NCBI GenBank assembly: GCA_002278935.1
Contig: NCJL01000009.1
Span: 62,001 to 126,000 of the forward strand
Origin: Gallionellales bacterium 39-52-133
GTDB lineage: Bacteria > Pseudomonadota > Gammaproteobacteria > Burkholderiales > Gallionellaceae
Reading direction: 5' to 3'
Length of the DNA: 64,000 nucleotides
In this document: in pieces, positions 52,204 to 62,882 of the stretch
How the letters are laid out: each line of letters begins with the position of its first letter
How positions within the stretch are numbered: position 1 is the stretch's first letter
Program-made: the position numbers and the translations under genes
Notes under the pieces: generated by a model
Databases searched by the model: none
What the model was told of the DNA's origin: nothing
Seen by the model: the letters and a program-made list of their open reading frames with translations, nothing else

Positions 52204-53772
52204 CTAGGCGTGCGGCTTGCCGATAGGCAACCATACAAATATTTTTGTACCCTTTCCCGGCGAGCTCATGATGGAAAACTCCCCGCCTGCCGAGATTGCC
52301 CGTTCTCGCATGCCCAGCAAACCTATGCCGGGGCGGATACTCTCCTTCACAAATCCCACGCCATCATCTTCAATATTCAACACGATAATTCCAGAGTCGG
52401 CATGATCCGCCTGCGCCTTTGTCAAATTCACCGTCACCCGATGCGCATGCGCGTGGCTGGAAATATTGCTGAGCGCTTCCTGTACCAGGCGGTAGATTGT
52501 AATGTTTAGTTCTTCACCCAGCCGGTTAAGTGTAGGTTCGATTTCCAGCACACAAACAATGTCAGGATGTGAATGGCACCACTGCAACACCAGGTCACGC
52601 AGGCTGTCCGCTAAACCCAGCTCGTCCAGCATACTGGGGCGCAACTTGCGCAACATGCCGCGTATTACCCCGTGCACATTTCTGACATTTTTGCCGATTG
52701 CCAACGCGCTTTCATGAATTCTGGAGTCGTGCCCGGATATATTGCAAACTATTTGTGCTTCAGCCTGTATCGCGGTAAACCACTGGCCCAGCTCATCGTG
52801 CAGTTCATGCGCCAGATGTCGGCGCTCCTCCTCCTGCACCGTGTACAAATTGCGTGTCAGCTTGCGGTTTTGCAACAGCAACTCACTGTTACTGATAGAC
52901 GCGCTCTTGATTCCGGTGATATCGATACTCGCACCCACCAGGCCGATAATTTTGCCCTGATAATCAAGAAAAGGCGCGACCATGGTAGACATATGACATA
53001 CGGTACCATTCAGGTCCGTCATGGTGTTTTCATAGCCATAAATCGCTTTCCCGCTTTGCATGACCAATGCGCATACTTCCTGAATATCGTCCGCGATATG
53101 CGCGGGAAACAAATCGTGAATTTTTTTTCCTATCACCTCTTCGGGTTTCTGGCCGACAAAATCGGCAAAAACCTGGCTCACGTTCTGAAAACGCAAACCA
53201 TCATCCAGATAAAACACCAGCGCGGGAATCGCCTTAAGCAATGCATCCTGCGCCGAGCGGCTCATCTGCAATGCAACACTCATTCTCCGCTGCATCGTAA
53301 TATCGTGCATCACCGTGCGGCAAACACGTTTTTCACCCGGCATCGCCTGGCTTTCCAGGCTAACGACGCGCGGATGTCCATTTCTGGTTTTGACAAAAAC
53401 CTCGGTGACATTATTTTCAGTAACTGAAAAGGTCTGCCGCAAATGCGTCAAAAAAGGCTGGATACTGGAAGCGGTCAGATGAAGGAGGAAGGGCTGGCCC
53501 GTAATATTGAAACGTTCCATGCCCAGCATGCCGGCTCCGGTCAGATTGATTTCCTGCACCACGCCGGATTCGTTCAGCGTAAGATAGCCCACCGGGGCAA
53601 AATCGTAGAGGTCTGCATAGCGATCCCTCGCCTCCTCCAGCTCCTGCTGCGATTCGCGGAGCTGGCGATTCTGCATTTCCAGTTCAATCTGGTGCACCTG
53701 CAAATTGTGCAGCAACTCCTCCTTGCTTTGCAGGTCGTCATCATTCCTTTCTATTTTGTCCTTGCTGCTCAT
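52204..53772 (-). CDS. PAS sensor histidine kinase of the NarX/HisKA_3 type
   Basis: 522 residues from ATG 53772, which overlaps the stop of the CheB-CheR gene (ATGA). The N-terminal coiled-coil and PAS module is HNLQVHQIELEMQNRQLRE...YADLYDFAPVGYLTLNE; a second PAS (LKAIPALVFYLDDGLRFQNVSQVFADFVG) and PAC segment follow. The phospho-acceptor box is RHLAHELHDELGQWF, and the HATPase end has NIEDDGVGF and GIGLLGMRERA. There are no membrane helices, so it is a cytoplasmic sensor. It phosphorylates the LuxR-type regulator downstream; the signal is unknown. Confidence 0.92.
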   Translation of the reverse strand: MSSKDKIERNDDDLQSKEELLHNLQVHQIELEMQNRQLRESQQELEEARDRYADLYDFAPVGYLTLNESGVVQEINLTGAGMLGMERFNITGQPFLLHLTASSIQPFLTHLRQTFSVTENNVTEVFVKTRNGHPRVVSLESQAMPGEKRVCRTVMHDITMQRRMSVALQMSRSAQDALLKAIPALVFYLDDGLRFQNVSQVFADFVGQKPEEVIGKKIHDLFPAHIADDIQEVCALVMQSGKAIYGYENTMTDLNGTVCHMSTMVAPFLDYQGKIIGLVGASIDITGIKSASISNSELLLQNRKLTRNLYTVQEEERRHLAHELHDELGQWFTAIQAEAQIVCNISGHDSRIHESALAIGKNVRNVHGVIRGMLRKLRPSMLDELGLADSLRDLVLQWCHSHPDIVCVLEIEPTLNRLGEELNITIYRLVQEALSNISSHAHAHRVTVNLTKAQADHADSGIIVLNIEDDGVGFVKESIRPGIGLLGMRERAISAGGEFSIMSSPGKGTKIFVWLPIGKPHA

Positions 53773-56700
53773 CCTGTTTCCCGTTCCGTAACAGCAATCG
53801 TAGCTGGCTGCCCTGCTTCGTCGAACAATAATGAAGCCGTTATCCACACCTCGAATTCACTTCCATTCTTTCCGCGACGCCAGCTTTCACAAGGAATGAC
53901 TTTCTTGCCCTGCTGTAATTGCTGCACCATAGCCTTCATCTGCTCACGCGACTTTTCAGCAATCAGTACTTCACTATTCAGCTGCAACGCTTCTTCCTCG
54001 CTGTAGCCGAAAATTTCCGCCGCGCGCCGGTTCCAGGTCAGAATACGCCCGCTGAAGTCCTGCACCGTGACCGCATCGCTGGAATCGCGCACCACCGCTG
54101 CCAGCCGTCGCTCCTGCTGCAACGCTTTGCGCAGACGCTCGACATCCTTGACGCTGTCGATATCGACAAAGGTCATCACCGCGCCTTCAATGCGGTTATC
54201 CAGTGTTTTATAGGGCCGCAGGCGCAACACATACCAGTGGCCATCCTTGTCCTGCACTTCCAGCGATTGCGCCATCATGGTCGAGGTCACCTGAAGCACG
54301 CGCTCTTCCAGCTCGGGTATCGTCACATTCGGGCGTATATTGCTGATGGGCCTGCCCACATCGGCATCAATCAGATTGAGCAGCTGCTTTGCCGCGGGGG
54401 TGAAGCGGCGTATTGTCATATCGTCGCGCAGGATAACAATCGGCAGCTCGACGCTGGCCAGCAAATTGCTCAGGTCGTTGTTGGCGGTAATCAGCTCCTG
54501 ATTGCGGATTTCATGTTCCTCGTTGATCGTTGCCAGCTCCTCATTGGTTGACTGCAACTCTTCCTTCGCGGTTTCCAGCTCCTCGTTGGTGCTTTGCAGC
54601 TCTTCGTTGGCCGACTGAATCTCCTCGTTGGCCGACTGCAGCTCCTCGTTGCTTGCTTCCTGCGATTCGATGATGGACTGCATGTATTCCCGGTTGCTCA
54701 GCAGCTCTTTTTCCAGCTCCTGAATACGCAGATTGCGCGGATCGCTCATATCCGCGCCTTCCTCGGCCTCCGGTGTGATTTTTCCTGGCTTCGACGTTTT
54801 TTTCACTGCCTTTTTCTCCGGCAATACCAATTCGCTCGCTGCTTCAAACAGCACCAGGTAATACGGCTCGGCAGCTGTAGCGGCGGTAACAGGCATCACG
54901 TTCAGATTCACCAGACGATAAGCGCCATCCTGCTGCTGGATGCGCACGTTTTCCTTGCGCACCTGGTGATGCTCCTTGATTGCCTCGTGCACTACCGAAC
55001 GCAACTCCATCACCAGATCCTGGCGTGCCATTTTCAGCAGATTGAGACTCGCGCTGCCCGCAGCCGGCTCGATATAGGGGCCGGTCTGCCCGCGGAAATT
55101 AAGTATCTGCATATCCTGGTTGATGATTACCCCCGGCGGGCCGTAATTGGCCAGAATGATATTTTCTGCCTCCTGCTGCAAGTTCAGCACGGGTAACTGG
55201 CGGCCGGCCTCAACTGTCTCCGTACCCGCCACCTGGGCCACATAAGGTGTCGCACTGAAATCATAAGCCATCCGCGTTGCGACAGATTTTTTCAGGTAAA
55301 TCTTGTTTTTCTTGTCCACCAGCGAATACAGGTCGGCAGAGTTGCCTATGGTCTCGGACGTGCCCAGCATCAGGTAGCCATTGGGGCGCAGGGAGTAGTG
55401 AAACGTGTGCAGTACTTTCTTTTGCAGCACGGTGCCCAGATAAATCATCAGGTTGCGACAGCTCACCAGATCGAGGCGGGAAAAGGGCGGATCCTTGATT
55501 ACATTCTGCACCGCGAACACGCAAATATCGCGTATCGCCTTGCAGATCTGGTAGCCATCTGCTGTCTTGATAAAATAACGCTGCAGACGCGCAGGCGATA
55601 CCTCGTCGCGTATATTTTCCGGATAATGCCCCGCGCGCGCCTTGTCTACTGCTTTATTGTCTATGTCAGACGCAAAAATCTGGATGCGTATGCTGTTGAT
55701 ATTTTCACCCAGAAACTCAAACAGCGCGATCGCGATCGAGTAAACCTCCTCTCCGGTAGAGCAGCCGGGCACCCAGATACGCAGGGGCTGCTCATTCGGC
55801 CTGTCCTGCATCAAGTGCGGGAACACCTCGCTTTTGAGCGCTTCGAAGGATTCGGGGTCACGGAAAAAATTGGTGACATTGATCAGAATATCCTGAAACA
55901 GCGCGTCCAATTCCTTGGGCTGCTGCTGCAAGAACTTGACGTAATCTTCCATCCGCTCAATCTGGTTCAACACCATGCGCCGCTTGATACGGCGGCGGAT
56001 GGTCGCATGCTTGTAATAGGTAAAGTCATTGCCGGTGCGCGTGCGCAACAGCACGAAAATCTTGTTCAGGCTGTCTCCCACCATTGCACCGTCGCCCTCC
56101 TTGGGCAGGCGCAATTCCTGCAAAAGATAAGGATGCTTGGCGATGCGCGACAGTTCCAGCGCAATCTCTTCCGGCGTCAGGATAAAGTCCACATGGCCCG
56201 CCGCAATCGCGCTGTGCGGCATGCCGTCGTATTCGCTCGATGCCTCGCTCTGCGCGAAGGTAATGCCACCCTCCGCCTTGATCGCGCGCAAGCCGAAAGT
56301 GCCGTCGGAAGCGGTGCCCGACAGGATCACGCCGATCGCATTGCTCTGCAAATCGTCCGCCAGCGTCGTCAGGAAATCATCTATCGGCAAATGCTTGCCC
56401 TGCGCATCCGGGCGCGGCATCAGGTGCAGAATGCCGTGCAGTATGGCCAGGCTGTAATTGGGCGGCATCACATAAACATTATTGGGTTCGACCCGCATAC
56501 CGTCCTTGATCTCGAGCACCGGCATCAGCGTGGTGCGCCCCAGCAATTCGGGCAACATGCTCGCATGCTTGGGGTCAAGGTGCTGCACCAGCACAAAAGC
56601 CATGCCGGTATCGATGGGCAGCGCCTTGAGTAATTTGCTGTAGGCACTCAGGCCGCCGGCAGATGCGCCAACACCGACCACAGGGAATATTCTTTTGCTG

Positions 56701-56804
56701 GCAACAGGAATAACAGCTTCATTTTCAGGCAGAATTTCAGCTTGCAACGCGATGTCGGTATCCTGCTTGATTGCGCCTTCCGGCTTGGGCGTTTTTTTGT
56801 TCAT
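53769..56804 (-). CDS. CheB-CheR-PAS fusion signalling protein
   Basis: 1011 residues from MNKKTPK (56804); an in-frame ATG at 56819 is possible and neither has a clear ribosome site. Domain order: CheB methylesterase (GVGASAGGLSAY with the active Ser, VQHLDPKH, VILSGTASDGTFGLRA), CheR methyltransferase (NVTNFFRDPESFEALK, WVPGCSTGEEVYSIA, SRLDLVSCRNLMIY), a long coiled coil (EELQSANEEIQSANEELQSTNEELE...), and two PAS domains with PAC-like ends. There is no receiver domain. Such proteins couple reversible methylation to PAS sensing; their targets are unknown. It is the first gene of a three-gene series with kinase and regulator. Confidence 0.92.
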   Translation of the reverse strand: MNKKTPKPEGAIKQDTDIALQAEILPENEAVIPVASKRIFPVVGVGASAGGLSAYSKLLKALPIDTGMAFVLVQHLDPKHASMLPELLGRTTLMPVLEIKDGMRVEPNNVYVMPPNYSLAILHGILHLMPRPDAQGKHLPIDDFLTTLADDLQSNAIGVILSGTASDGTFGLRAIKAEGGITFAQSEASSEYDGMPHSAIAAGHVDFILTPEEIALELSRIAKHPYLLQELRLPKEGDGAMVGDSLNKIFVLLRTRTGNDFTYYKHATIRRRIKRRMVLNQIERMEDYVKFLQQQPKELDALFQDILINVTNFFRDPESFEALKSEVFPHLMQDRPNEQPLRIWVPGCSTGEEVYSIAIALFEFLGENINSIRIQIFASDIDNKAVDKARAGHYPENIRDEVSPARLQRYFIKTADGYQICKAIRDICVFAVQNVIKDPPFSRLDLVSCRNLMIYLGTVLQKKVLHTFHYSLRPNGYLMLGTSETIGNSADLYSLVDKKNKIYLKKSVATRMAYDFSATPYVAQVAGTETVEAGRQLPVLNLQQEAENIILANYGPPGVIINQDMQILNFRGQTGPYIEPAAGSASLNLLKMARQDLVMELRSVVHEAIKEHHQVRKENVRIQQQDGAYRLVNLNVMPVTAATAAEPYYLVLFEAASELVLPEKKAVKKTSKPGKITPEAEEGADMSDPRNLRIQELEKELLSNREYMQSIIESQEASNEELQSANEEIQSANEELQSTNEELETAKEELQSTNEELATINEEHEIRNQELITANNDLSNLLASVELPIVILRDDMTIRRFTPAAKQLLNLIDADVGRPISNIRPNVTIPELEERVLQVTSTMMAQSLEVQDKDGHWYVLRLRPYKTLDNRIEGAVMTFVDIDSVKDVERLRKALQQERRLAAVVRDSSDAVTVQDFSGRILTWNRRAAEIFGYSEEEALQLNSEVLIAEKSREQMKAMVQQLQQGKKVIPCESWRRGKNGSEFEVWITASLLFDEAGQPATIAVTERETG

Positions 56805-57042
56805 CGGTCTATATACCATTCAGGCGTTTTAAAGTTGCATCACTTGATAAACAGCAGGAGCTATATTTATCCTGCAATCAAGCCGGCTTGCACAATGCGT
56901 GATTTGCTGCCGCTTTTTTTTATAATATTGTACAAGCACTGAGGCTACTCCCTACGCCATCATTCCACAACTTGTTTAACCGGAGCTAGGTAGACCCCGC
57001 TCTCTGTTAAACTTGAGCAACTTCACGACTTCCCTGCCACGC

Positions 57043-58740
57043 ATGACTGAAATTGCGCAACGCCCCTACCCCGACGATACTGCCAGCAAGCTGATCCAGA
57101 CCGGCATGCCCGCGTTGCTTGCGCGCATTTATGCGGCACGCGGCATCTCGGCCGGCAGCCAGCTGGACACCGGCCTCGGCCAGTTACTTCCCTACTCCCT
57201 TCTGAAAAACGCCACGCAAATGGCCGTGTTGCTGGCCGATGCCATCGCCGCCAAAAAATCACTGCTGATCGTGGCCGACTACGATGCCGACGGCGCAACT
57301 GCCTGTGCCGTCGGCTTGCGCGGTTTGCGTGCCATGGGTGCCAAGGTGGATTTTATCGTCCCCAACCGCTTTGAATACGGCTATGGCCTGACCCCCGAAA
57401 TTGTGCGCCTTGCCGCACAATTCAAGCCCGACATTATTGTCACGGTCGATAACGGCATCGCCAGCGTGGAAGGTGTCGCCGAAGCAAAGAAACTCGGCAT
57501 CGAGGTGCTGGTGACCGATCACCATCTGCCCGGTGACAGTCTGCCGGATGCGCTGTGCATCGTGAATCCCAACCAGCCCGGCTGCGAATTCCCGAGCAAA
57601 AATCTGGCCGGCGTGGGCGTGATGTTTTATGTGCTGCTGGCGCTGCGTGCAGAATTGAGAACGCGAGGCGCTTTTGCCGGCATACAGGAACCCAACCTCG
57701 GCAACCTGCTCGATATCGTCGCCCTGGGCACCGTGGCCGACGTGGTGAAGCTGGACGAAAACAACCGCATTCTGGTGCAGCAGGGTTTACTGCGCATGCG
57801 TGCCGGCCGTGCCTGCGCGGGCATCACGGCGCTGCTGCATGTCGCCAAAAAATCTGCCGCCCAGGCTTCTGCCTATGAGATGGGCTTTATCGTGGGGCCG
57901 CGCCTGAATGCCGCGGGTCGTCTGGAAGATATGGGCCTTGGCATCCAGTGCCTGCTCACCGATGACCCGGCCGAAGCCGAAGACATTGCCGCCAGACTCG
58001 ATTCACTCAATCAGGAACGCCGCAGTATCGAGGCCGATATGCAGCAGGCAGCGCTGGCCGCGCTGGAAAACATCAACCCGGCCGATGGCTACAGTCTCGC
58101 GCTGTTTGACGAAGGCTGGCATCAGGGCGTGATCGGCATACTCGCGTCGCGCCTGAAAGATCGCTTTCATCGCCCGGTGATTGCGTTTGCCCGCGCCCAA
58201 AACGGAGAAATCAAGGGCTCGGGGCGCAGCATTCCCGGCCTGCACCTGCGCGATGCGCTGGATCTGGTGTCCAAACGCCACCCGCATCTGCTGCAGAAAT
58301 TTGGCGGCCATGCCATGGCGGCAGGCCTCAGCCTGCTGGAAGAAAATTTTGCGGAGTTCCAGCAGGCTTTTGAAGCGGTCGCGCAAAGCCTGCTGACGCC
58401 GGCGGACCTGACCAAAATCATTGAGACAGACGGCGCGCTTGAGAGCGTTGATTTTTCCGTGGAGATGGCGCGCAATATTGAGCAGCAGGTATGGGGACAG
58501 GGCTTTCCGCAACCGCTGTTCGACGGAATCTTCAAGGTGGAAAGCCAGCGCGTGGTCGGCGAAAAACACCTCAAGCTGAAACTGTCTTCCGCGGCCGGCA
58601 CGTTTGAAGCGATACACTTTTTTTGCGCCGACCGGATGCCAGCCAGCATCCGTGCGGTATACAGCCTGAATATCAATGAATACAATGGCAAAGTAAGCCT
58701 GCAACTGATGGTGAAGCATTGGCAGGCCAGCGGAGAGTGA
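57043..58740 (+). CDS. recJ: Single-stranded-DNA-specific 5'-3' exonuclease RecJ
   Basis: 565 residues from ATG 57043 (MTEIAQRPYPDDTASKL); a TTG at 57013 would add ten. It degrades ssDNA 5' to 3' in recombination and mismatch repair. DHH-family motifs: VADYDADGATA, IVTVDNGIAS, VTDHHLPGD, GTVADVVKL; the DHHA1 part has GSGRSIPGLHLRDAL and KFGGHAMAAGLSL. Near the C-terminus there is an OB-fold (SLNINEYNGKVSLQLMV). The length is usual for the family. It is in the opposite orientation to the CheB-CheR gene, with about 240 bp between. Confidence 0.97.
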   Translation: MTEIAQRPYPDDTASKLIQTGMPALLARIYAARGISAGSQLDTGLGQLLPYSLLKNATQMAVLLADAIAAKKSLLIVADYDADGATACAVGLRGLRAMGAKVDFIVPNRFEYGYGLTPEIVRLAAQFKPDIIVTVDNGIASVEGVAEAKKLGIEVLVTDHHLPGDSLPDALCIVNPNQPGCEFPSKNLAGVGVMFYVLLALRAELRTRGAFAGIQEPNLGNLLDIVALGTVADVVKLDENNRILVQQGLLRMRAGRACAGITALLHVAKKSAAQASAYEMGFIVGPRLNAAGRLEDMGLGIQCLLTDDPAEAEDIAARLDSLNQERRSIEADMQQAALAALENINPADGYSLALFDEGWHQGVIGILASRLKDRFHRPVIAFARAQNGEIKGSGRSIPGLHLRDALDLVSKRHPHLLQKFGGHAMAAGLSLLEENFAEFQQAFEAVAQSLLTPADLTKIIETDGALESVDFSVEMARNIEQQVWGQGFPQPLFDGIFKVESQRVVGEKHLKLKLSSAAGTFEAIHFFCADRMPASIRAVYSLNINEYNGKVSLQLMVKHWQASGE

Positions 58741-58861
58741 CTTCACTTTTTAATACCGTTAATCGTAAAAATTGTACACAGGGCACGCTACACAAGCTAT
58801 AGCTACAATGAAAAATATTCAATAAAATCAAACACTTACAATATAGGCGCATTCCTGAATC

Positions 58862-60124
58862 ATGGTCACCACTTTCCTGCAGGGCAGCGGCATCGAAGCA
58901 TTGCCACAATTCGTCACCAGTCTGGCCATCGGCCTGCTGATAGGCCTTGAGCGCGAACGCAACCCCTCGGCCAAAGCCGGGCTGCGCACGTTTGCTCTGG
59001 TAGCCATCCTCGGCACGCTCGCCGCATTACTTGCCGAAAAGAGCGGTTCACCCTGGTTGCTGGTGGCAGGTATGTGCATTGTCGGGTTGATGATCATCGC
59101 GGCCTATTTAAACAGCCCGAGCGAAGACCATGATCCCGGCACCACCACTGTGGCGGCGCTGCTGCTGTGTTACGCGCTGGGCGCGCTGATCTGGTATGAC
59201 CAGTCCAGGCTGGCCATCATGCTGGCGATCACCGCCACCACGCTGCTTTATTTCAAGCCGGAGCTGCGCGGCCTGACACAGCGCATGACCCGGCGCGACC
59301 TGGTTTCAATACTGCAATTTCTGGTGCTCACCTTCATCATCCTGCCTATCCTGCCCAACCAGAACTACGGGCCTTACGGCGCGTTTAATCCCTACCATGT
59401 GTGGATGATGGTGGTGCTGATTTCCGGCCTGAGTCTGGCGGGTTATGTTGCCCTGAACTGGACCGGCCATCGCTACGGACCTATCCTGCTTGGCATTCTC
59501 GGCGGCCTGGTGTCCAGCACCGCCACCACACTTGCCTATGCACGCCACGGCAAAAAAAATGAAGGCATGCTGCCTCTGTCAGCGGCAATTATTCTGATCG
59601 CGAGCCAGGTCGTCCTGCTGCGTTTGCTGGTGATCAGCGCCCTGCTTTCGCCTGCGCTGCTCACCAGCCTGTTGCGGCCGATGGGCGCCGGATTGCTGCT
59701 TGGCGTGGTCGCCACCCTGCTGGGCTGGAAAAGGTTGCGCAGCAGCGCCGATCTGCCCAAGCCGGACAGCAGCAACCCGACCGAAATTCCGGCAGCGCTG
59801 GGCTTTGCGCTGTTGTATGGCGTGGTGCTGCTGGCCGCCGCATGGCTGTCGGATATCGCCGGCGACAGGGGTATGTTTGCGGTTGCGGCCCTTTCCGGGC
59901 TGACCGATGTGGATGCCCTTACCCTGTCCAGCCTGCGCCTGTTTGATCTCGACAAACTCAGCGCGAGCAATGCAGCAATGGCCATTGCCATCGCCTTTTT
60001 AAGCAATATGCTGTTCAAGTTTGGCATGGTATTTTTTATCGGCGGCAAACAGTTGTCATTGCATGTTTTACCGGGCTTCGCGGCGATATGCACAGGTGTT
60101 GGCCTTGGGCTGCTGCTGCTTTAA
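58862..60124 (+). CDS. MgtC/DUF4010 inner-membrane protein
   Basis: 420 residues with about ten transmembrane helices. The N-terminal MgtC-like part has IGLLIGLERERNPSAKAGLRTFALVAILG, with the conserved RxxxxxAGLRT pattern. The second half is DUF4010 (GPILLGILGGLVSSTATTLAYARH, LSGLTDVDALTLSSLRL). The family is widespread in proteobacteria; the transported substance or regulatory role is unknown. It is a single gene, 121 nt after recJ. Confidence 0.88.
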   Translation: MVTTFLQGSGIEALPQFVTSLAIGLLIGLERERNPSAKAGLRTFALVAILGTLAALLAEKSGSPWLLVAGMCIVGLMIIAAYLNSPSEDHDPGTTTVAALLLCYALGALIWYDQSRLAIMLAITATTLLYFKPELRGLTQRMTRRDLVSILQFLVLTFIILPILPNQNYGPYGAFNPYHVWMMVVLISGLSLAGYVALNWTGHRYGPILLGILGGLVSSTATTLAYARHGKKNEGMLPLSAAIILIASQVVLLRLLVISALLSPALLTSLLRPMGAGLLLGVVATLLGWKRLRSSADLPKPDSSNPTEIPAALGFALLYGVVLLAAAWLSDIAGDRGMFAVAALSGLTDVDALTLSSLRLFDLDKLSASNAAMAIAIAFLSNMLFKFGMVFFIGGKQLSLHVLPGFAAICTGVGLGLLLL

Positions 60125-60235
60125 ACCAATAGTTCGGCTGCTTCCAAACAGCCAGCCCATGTATAATTACTGACTTTGCGGGCTGCCGCCTTCGGCGCTG
60201 GCCCTGTCCAACCACATACGCAGACGACACTCAAT

Positions 60236-61343
60236 ATGGAAGCCGAACAACTCAACGCCCTCACCAATCACCTGCGCGATTTGCAGGTGCGCAACCTCGA
60301 ACTGCGGAGGTATCTTTGACTTCGCTGGCAAGCAGGACCGCCTGGCCGAAGTCGTCAGCCTCGCTGAAGACCCCGCCATCTGGCAGGACAGCAAACGCTC
60401 ACAGGAGCTAGGGCGCGAGCGCAAGATGCTGGAAGGCGTTGTGCTCAATCTGAACCAGGTCGAAAGCACGCTGAACGACGCCAAAGAACTGATGGAAATG
60501 GCGCTGGCCGAAAACGACGATGACAGCCTGCTGAGCATCGCCGACGATATCGAGCGCATGGAAAAGCTGGTGTCGGCAATGGAATTCCGCCGCATGTTCT
60601 CCGGCGAGATGGATGCCAACAATGCCTTTATCGAAATCCAGGCCGGCAGCGGCGGCACCGAAGCGCAGGACTGGGCCTCGATGCTGCTGCGCATGTATCT
60701 GCGCTACTGCGAACGCAAAGGTTTTCAGGTGGAAATACTGGAGCAGTCCGACGGCGAAGTTGCCGGCATCAAGGGGGCATCTTTGAAAGTAACGGGCGAA
60801 TACGCCTTCGGCCATCTGCGCACCGAAACCGGCGTGCACCGCCTGGTGCGCAAGTCGCCGTTCGACTCCGGCAACCGCCGCCACACCTCCTTCTCCAGCG
60901 TGTTTGTCTACCCCGAGGTAGATGAGTCGATCGAGATCGAAATCAATCCCGCCGATCTGCGCGTGGATACCTACCGCGCGTCTGGCGCGGGCGGCCAGCA
61001 CATCAACAAAACCGATTCCGCCGTGCGTATCACCCACGCTCCCACCGGCATTGTGGTGCAGTGCCAGAGCGACCGCTCGCAACACCGCAACCGCGCCGAA
61101 GCGATGGCGATGTTAAAATCGCGCATGTATGAAGCCGAGCTGCGCAAGCGCAACTCCGAAAAGCAGGCGATGGAAGACGGCAAAACCGATATCGGCTGGG
61201 GCCACCAGATACGCTCCTATGTGCTGGACCAGTCGCGTATCAAGGACCTGCGCACCAATGTTGAAATCGGCAACACGCAGGGCGTGCTGGACGGCGACCT
61301 CGACGAATTTATTGAAGCCAGCCTGAAACAAGGCGTTAATTAA
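60236..61343 (+). CDS. prfB: Peptide chain release factor 2 (programmed +1 frameshift)
   Basis: 368 residues after frameshifting. The first 27 codons from ATG 60236 end at an in-frame TGA (60317-60319) in the context AGGTATCTTTGAC. Translation continues in the +1 frame as [19 protein letters not shown]. Marks of RF2 are [13 protein letters not shown] (the SPF stop-recognition motif) and the catalytic GGQ in [21 protein letters not shown]. It ends translation at UGA and UAA. It is upstream of lysS, as in many beta- and gamma-proteobacteria. Confidence 0.97.
60305..60319 (+). promoter_or_regulatory. prfB: prfB autoregulatory frameshift site
   Basis: CGGAGGTATCTTTGA: a Shine-Dalgarno-like GGAGG a few bases upstream of CTT-TGA-C. 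When RF2 is scarce, the ribosome slips by +1 at CTT over the slow UGA; when it is abundant, it terminates and lowers its own synthesis. Confidence 0.95.
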
Positions 61344-61352
61344 ACTGATGGA

Positions 61353-62873
61353 ATGATGATGACTACACCCTCTAACTCCCCTGCTGTTGAGCCGCAAGAC
61401 GAAAATAAAATCATCGCCGAACGCCGCGCCAAACTCACCGCGCTGCGCGCGCAGGGCGTGGCCTTTCCGAACGATTTTCAGCGCGAGCATCTGGCGGCTG
61501 ATGTGCACGCCAGTTATGGCGAGCTCAGCAACGAGCAGCTGGAAGCCACACCGATCAAAGTATCCATCGCCGGGCGCATGATGCTTAAACGCGTGATGGG
61601 CAAGGCCAGCTTTGCGTCGCTGCAGGATATGAGCGGGCGCATGCAGTTGTACATCAGCAATGGCGACACCGGTGAAACCGCGCATGACGCTTTCAAGCAC
61701 TATGATCTGGGCGATATTCTGGGCGCGGTCGGCGTGCTGTTCAAAACCAAGACTGGCGAACTCTCAGTACGCGTGAGCGAGCTGCGCCTGTTGACCAAGG
61801 CACTGCGCCCGCTGCCTGAAAAATTTCACGGCCTTACCGATCAGGAACAGAAATACCGCCAGCGCCATGTGGACCTGATTACCAATGAAGAAACGCGCCG
61901 TGTGTTCATGGTGCGCAGCCAGGCGATACAGGCAATACGCGAATTTTTCTCCCGCCACGGTTATCTGGAAGTGGAAACGCCGATGATGCACTCCATCCCC
62001 GGCGGTGCCTCGGCAAAACCCTTCACCACCCACCACAATGCGCTCGACATGCAGCTTTATCTGCGCATCGCGCCGGAGCTGTATCTCAAGCGACTGGTGG
62101 TGGGAGGCTTTGAAAAGGTGTTCGAGATCAACCGCAATTTCCGAAATGAAGGCTTGTCGACCCGCCACAATCCCGAGTTCACGATGATCGAGTTTTACGA
62201 AGCCTATCGCGATTACAAATACCTGATGGACTTCACCGAGAAGCTGTTCGCCGAAGTCGCGCGCAAGGTGCTGGGCACCACCGTGGTGAGCTACCAGGGC
62301 AAGGAACTCGATCTGGGCAAGCCTTTCCACCGCCTCACGATGAACCAGGCGATCCAGAAATACCATCCGCAATTTACCGCTGCGCAACTGAATGACCGCG
62401 ATTTTCTGATCAGCGAACTGGAAGACCTTAAAGCGAAATACCGTGCCGACGATGGCGTGGGAGGCTTGCAGCTGACCCTGTTTGAAGAATTGGCCGAAGC
62501 GCAGTTGTTTGAGCCCACCTTCATCATCGACTATCCGGTCGAAGCCTCGCCGCTCGCACGCAGCAGCGACACCAATCCGGCCATCACCGAGCGTTTCGAG
62601 TTGTTTATGGTGGGCCGCGAAATCGCCAACGGCTTCTCCGAACTGAACGATCCGGAAGACCAGGAAGCACGCTTCGACGCGCAGGTACTGGCCAAGGAAG
62701 CGGGAGATGAAGAAGCGATGTTCAAGGATGCAGACTATATCCGTGCGCTTGAATACGGCCTGCCACCGACGGCCGGTGAAGGCATCGGCATCGACCGCCT
62801 GATCATGCTGCTGACTGACAGCGCCAGCATCCGCGACGTTATCCTGTTCCCGCAAATGCGTCCGGAAGCCTGA
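61353..62873 (+). CDS. lysS: Lysyl-tRNA synthetase (class II)
   Basis: 506 residues from the first of three ATGs. It charges tRNA-Lys. An N-terminal OB-fold anticodon-binding domain ([34 protein letters not shown]) is followed by the class II core: motif 1 [27 protein letters not shown], motif 2 [32 protein letters not shown] and motif 3 [15 protein letters not shown]. The length is standard. It lies 9 nt after prfB, probably cotranscribed. Confidence 0.97.
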   Translation: MMMTTPSNSPAVEPQDENKIIAERRAKLTALRAQGVAFPNDFQREHLAADVHASYGELSNEQLEATPIKVSIAGRMMLKRVMGKASFASLQDMSGRMQLYISNGDTGETAHDAFKHYDLGDILGAVGVLFKTKTGELSVRVSELRLLTKALRPLPEKFHGLTDQEQKYRQRHVDLITNEETRRVFMVRSQAIQAIREFFSRHGYLEVETPMMHSIPGGASAKPFTTHHNALDMQLYLRIAPELYLKRLVVGGFEKVFEINRNFRNEGLSTRHNPEFTMIEFYEAYRDYKYLMDFTEKLFAEVARKVLGTTVVSYQGKELDLGKPFHRLTMNQAIQKYHPQFTAAQLNDRDFLISELEDLKAKYRADDGVGGLQLTLFEELAEAQLFEPTFIIDYPVEASPLARSSDTNPAITERFELFMVGREIANGFSELNDPEDQEARFDAQVLAKEAGDEEAMFKDADYIRALEYGLPPTAGEGIGIDRLIMLLTDSASIRDVILFPQMRPEA

Positions 62874-62882
62874 GCCAGGCAG

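Noticed and set aside
55398..56633. Plus-strand frame (411 codons) opposite the CheB-CheR gene
   Set aside because: Antisense shadow; no ribosome site or domain.
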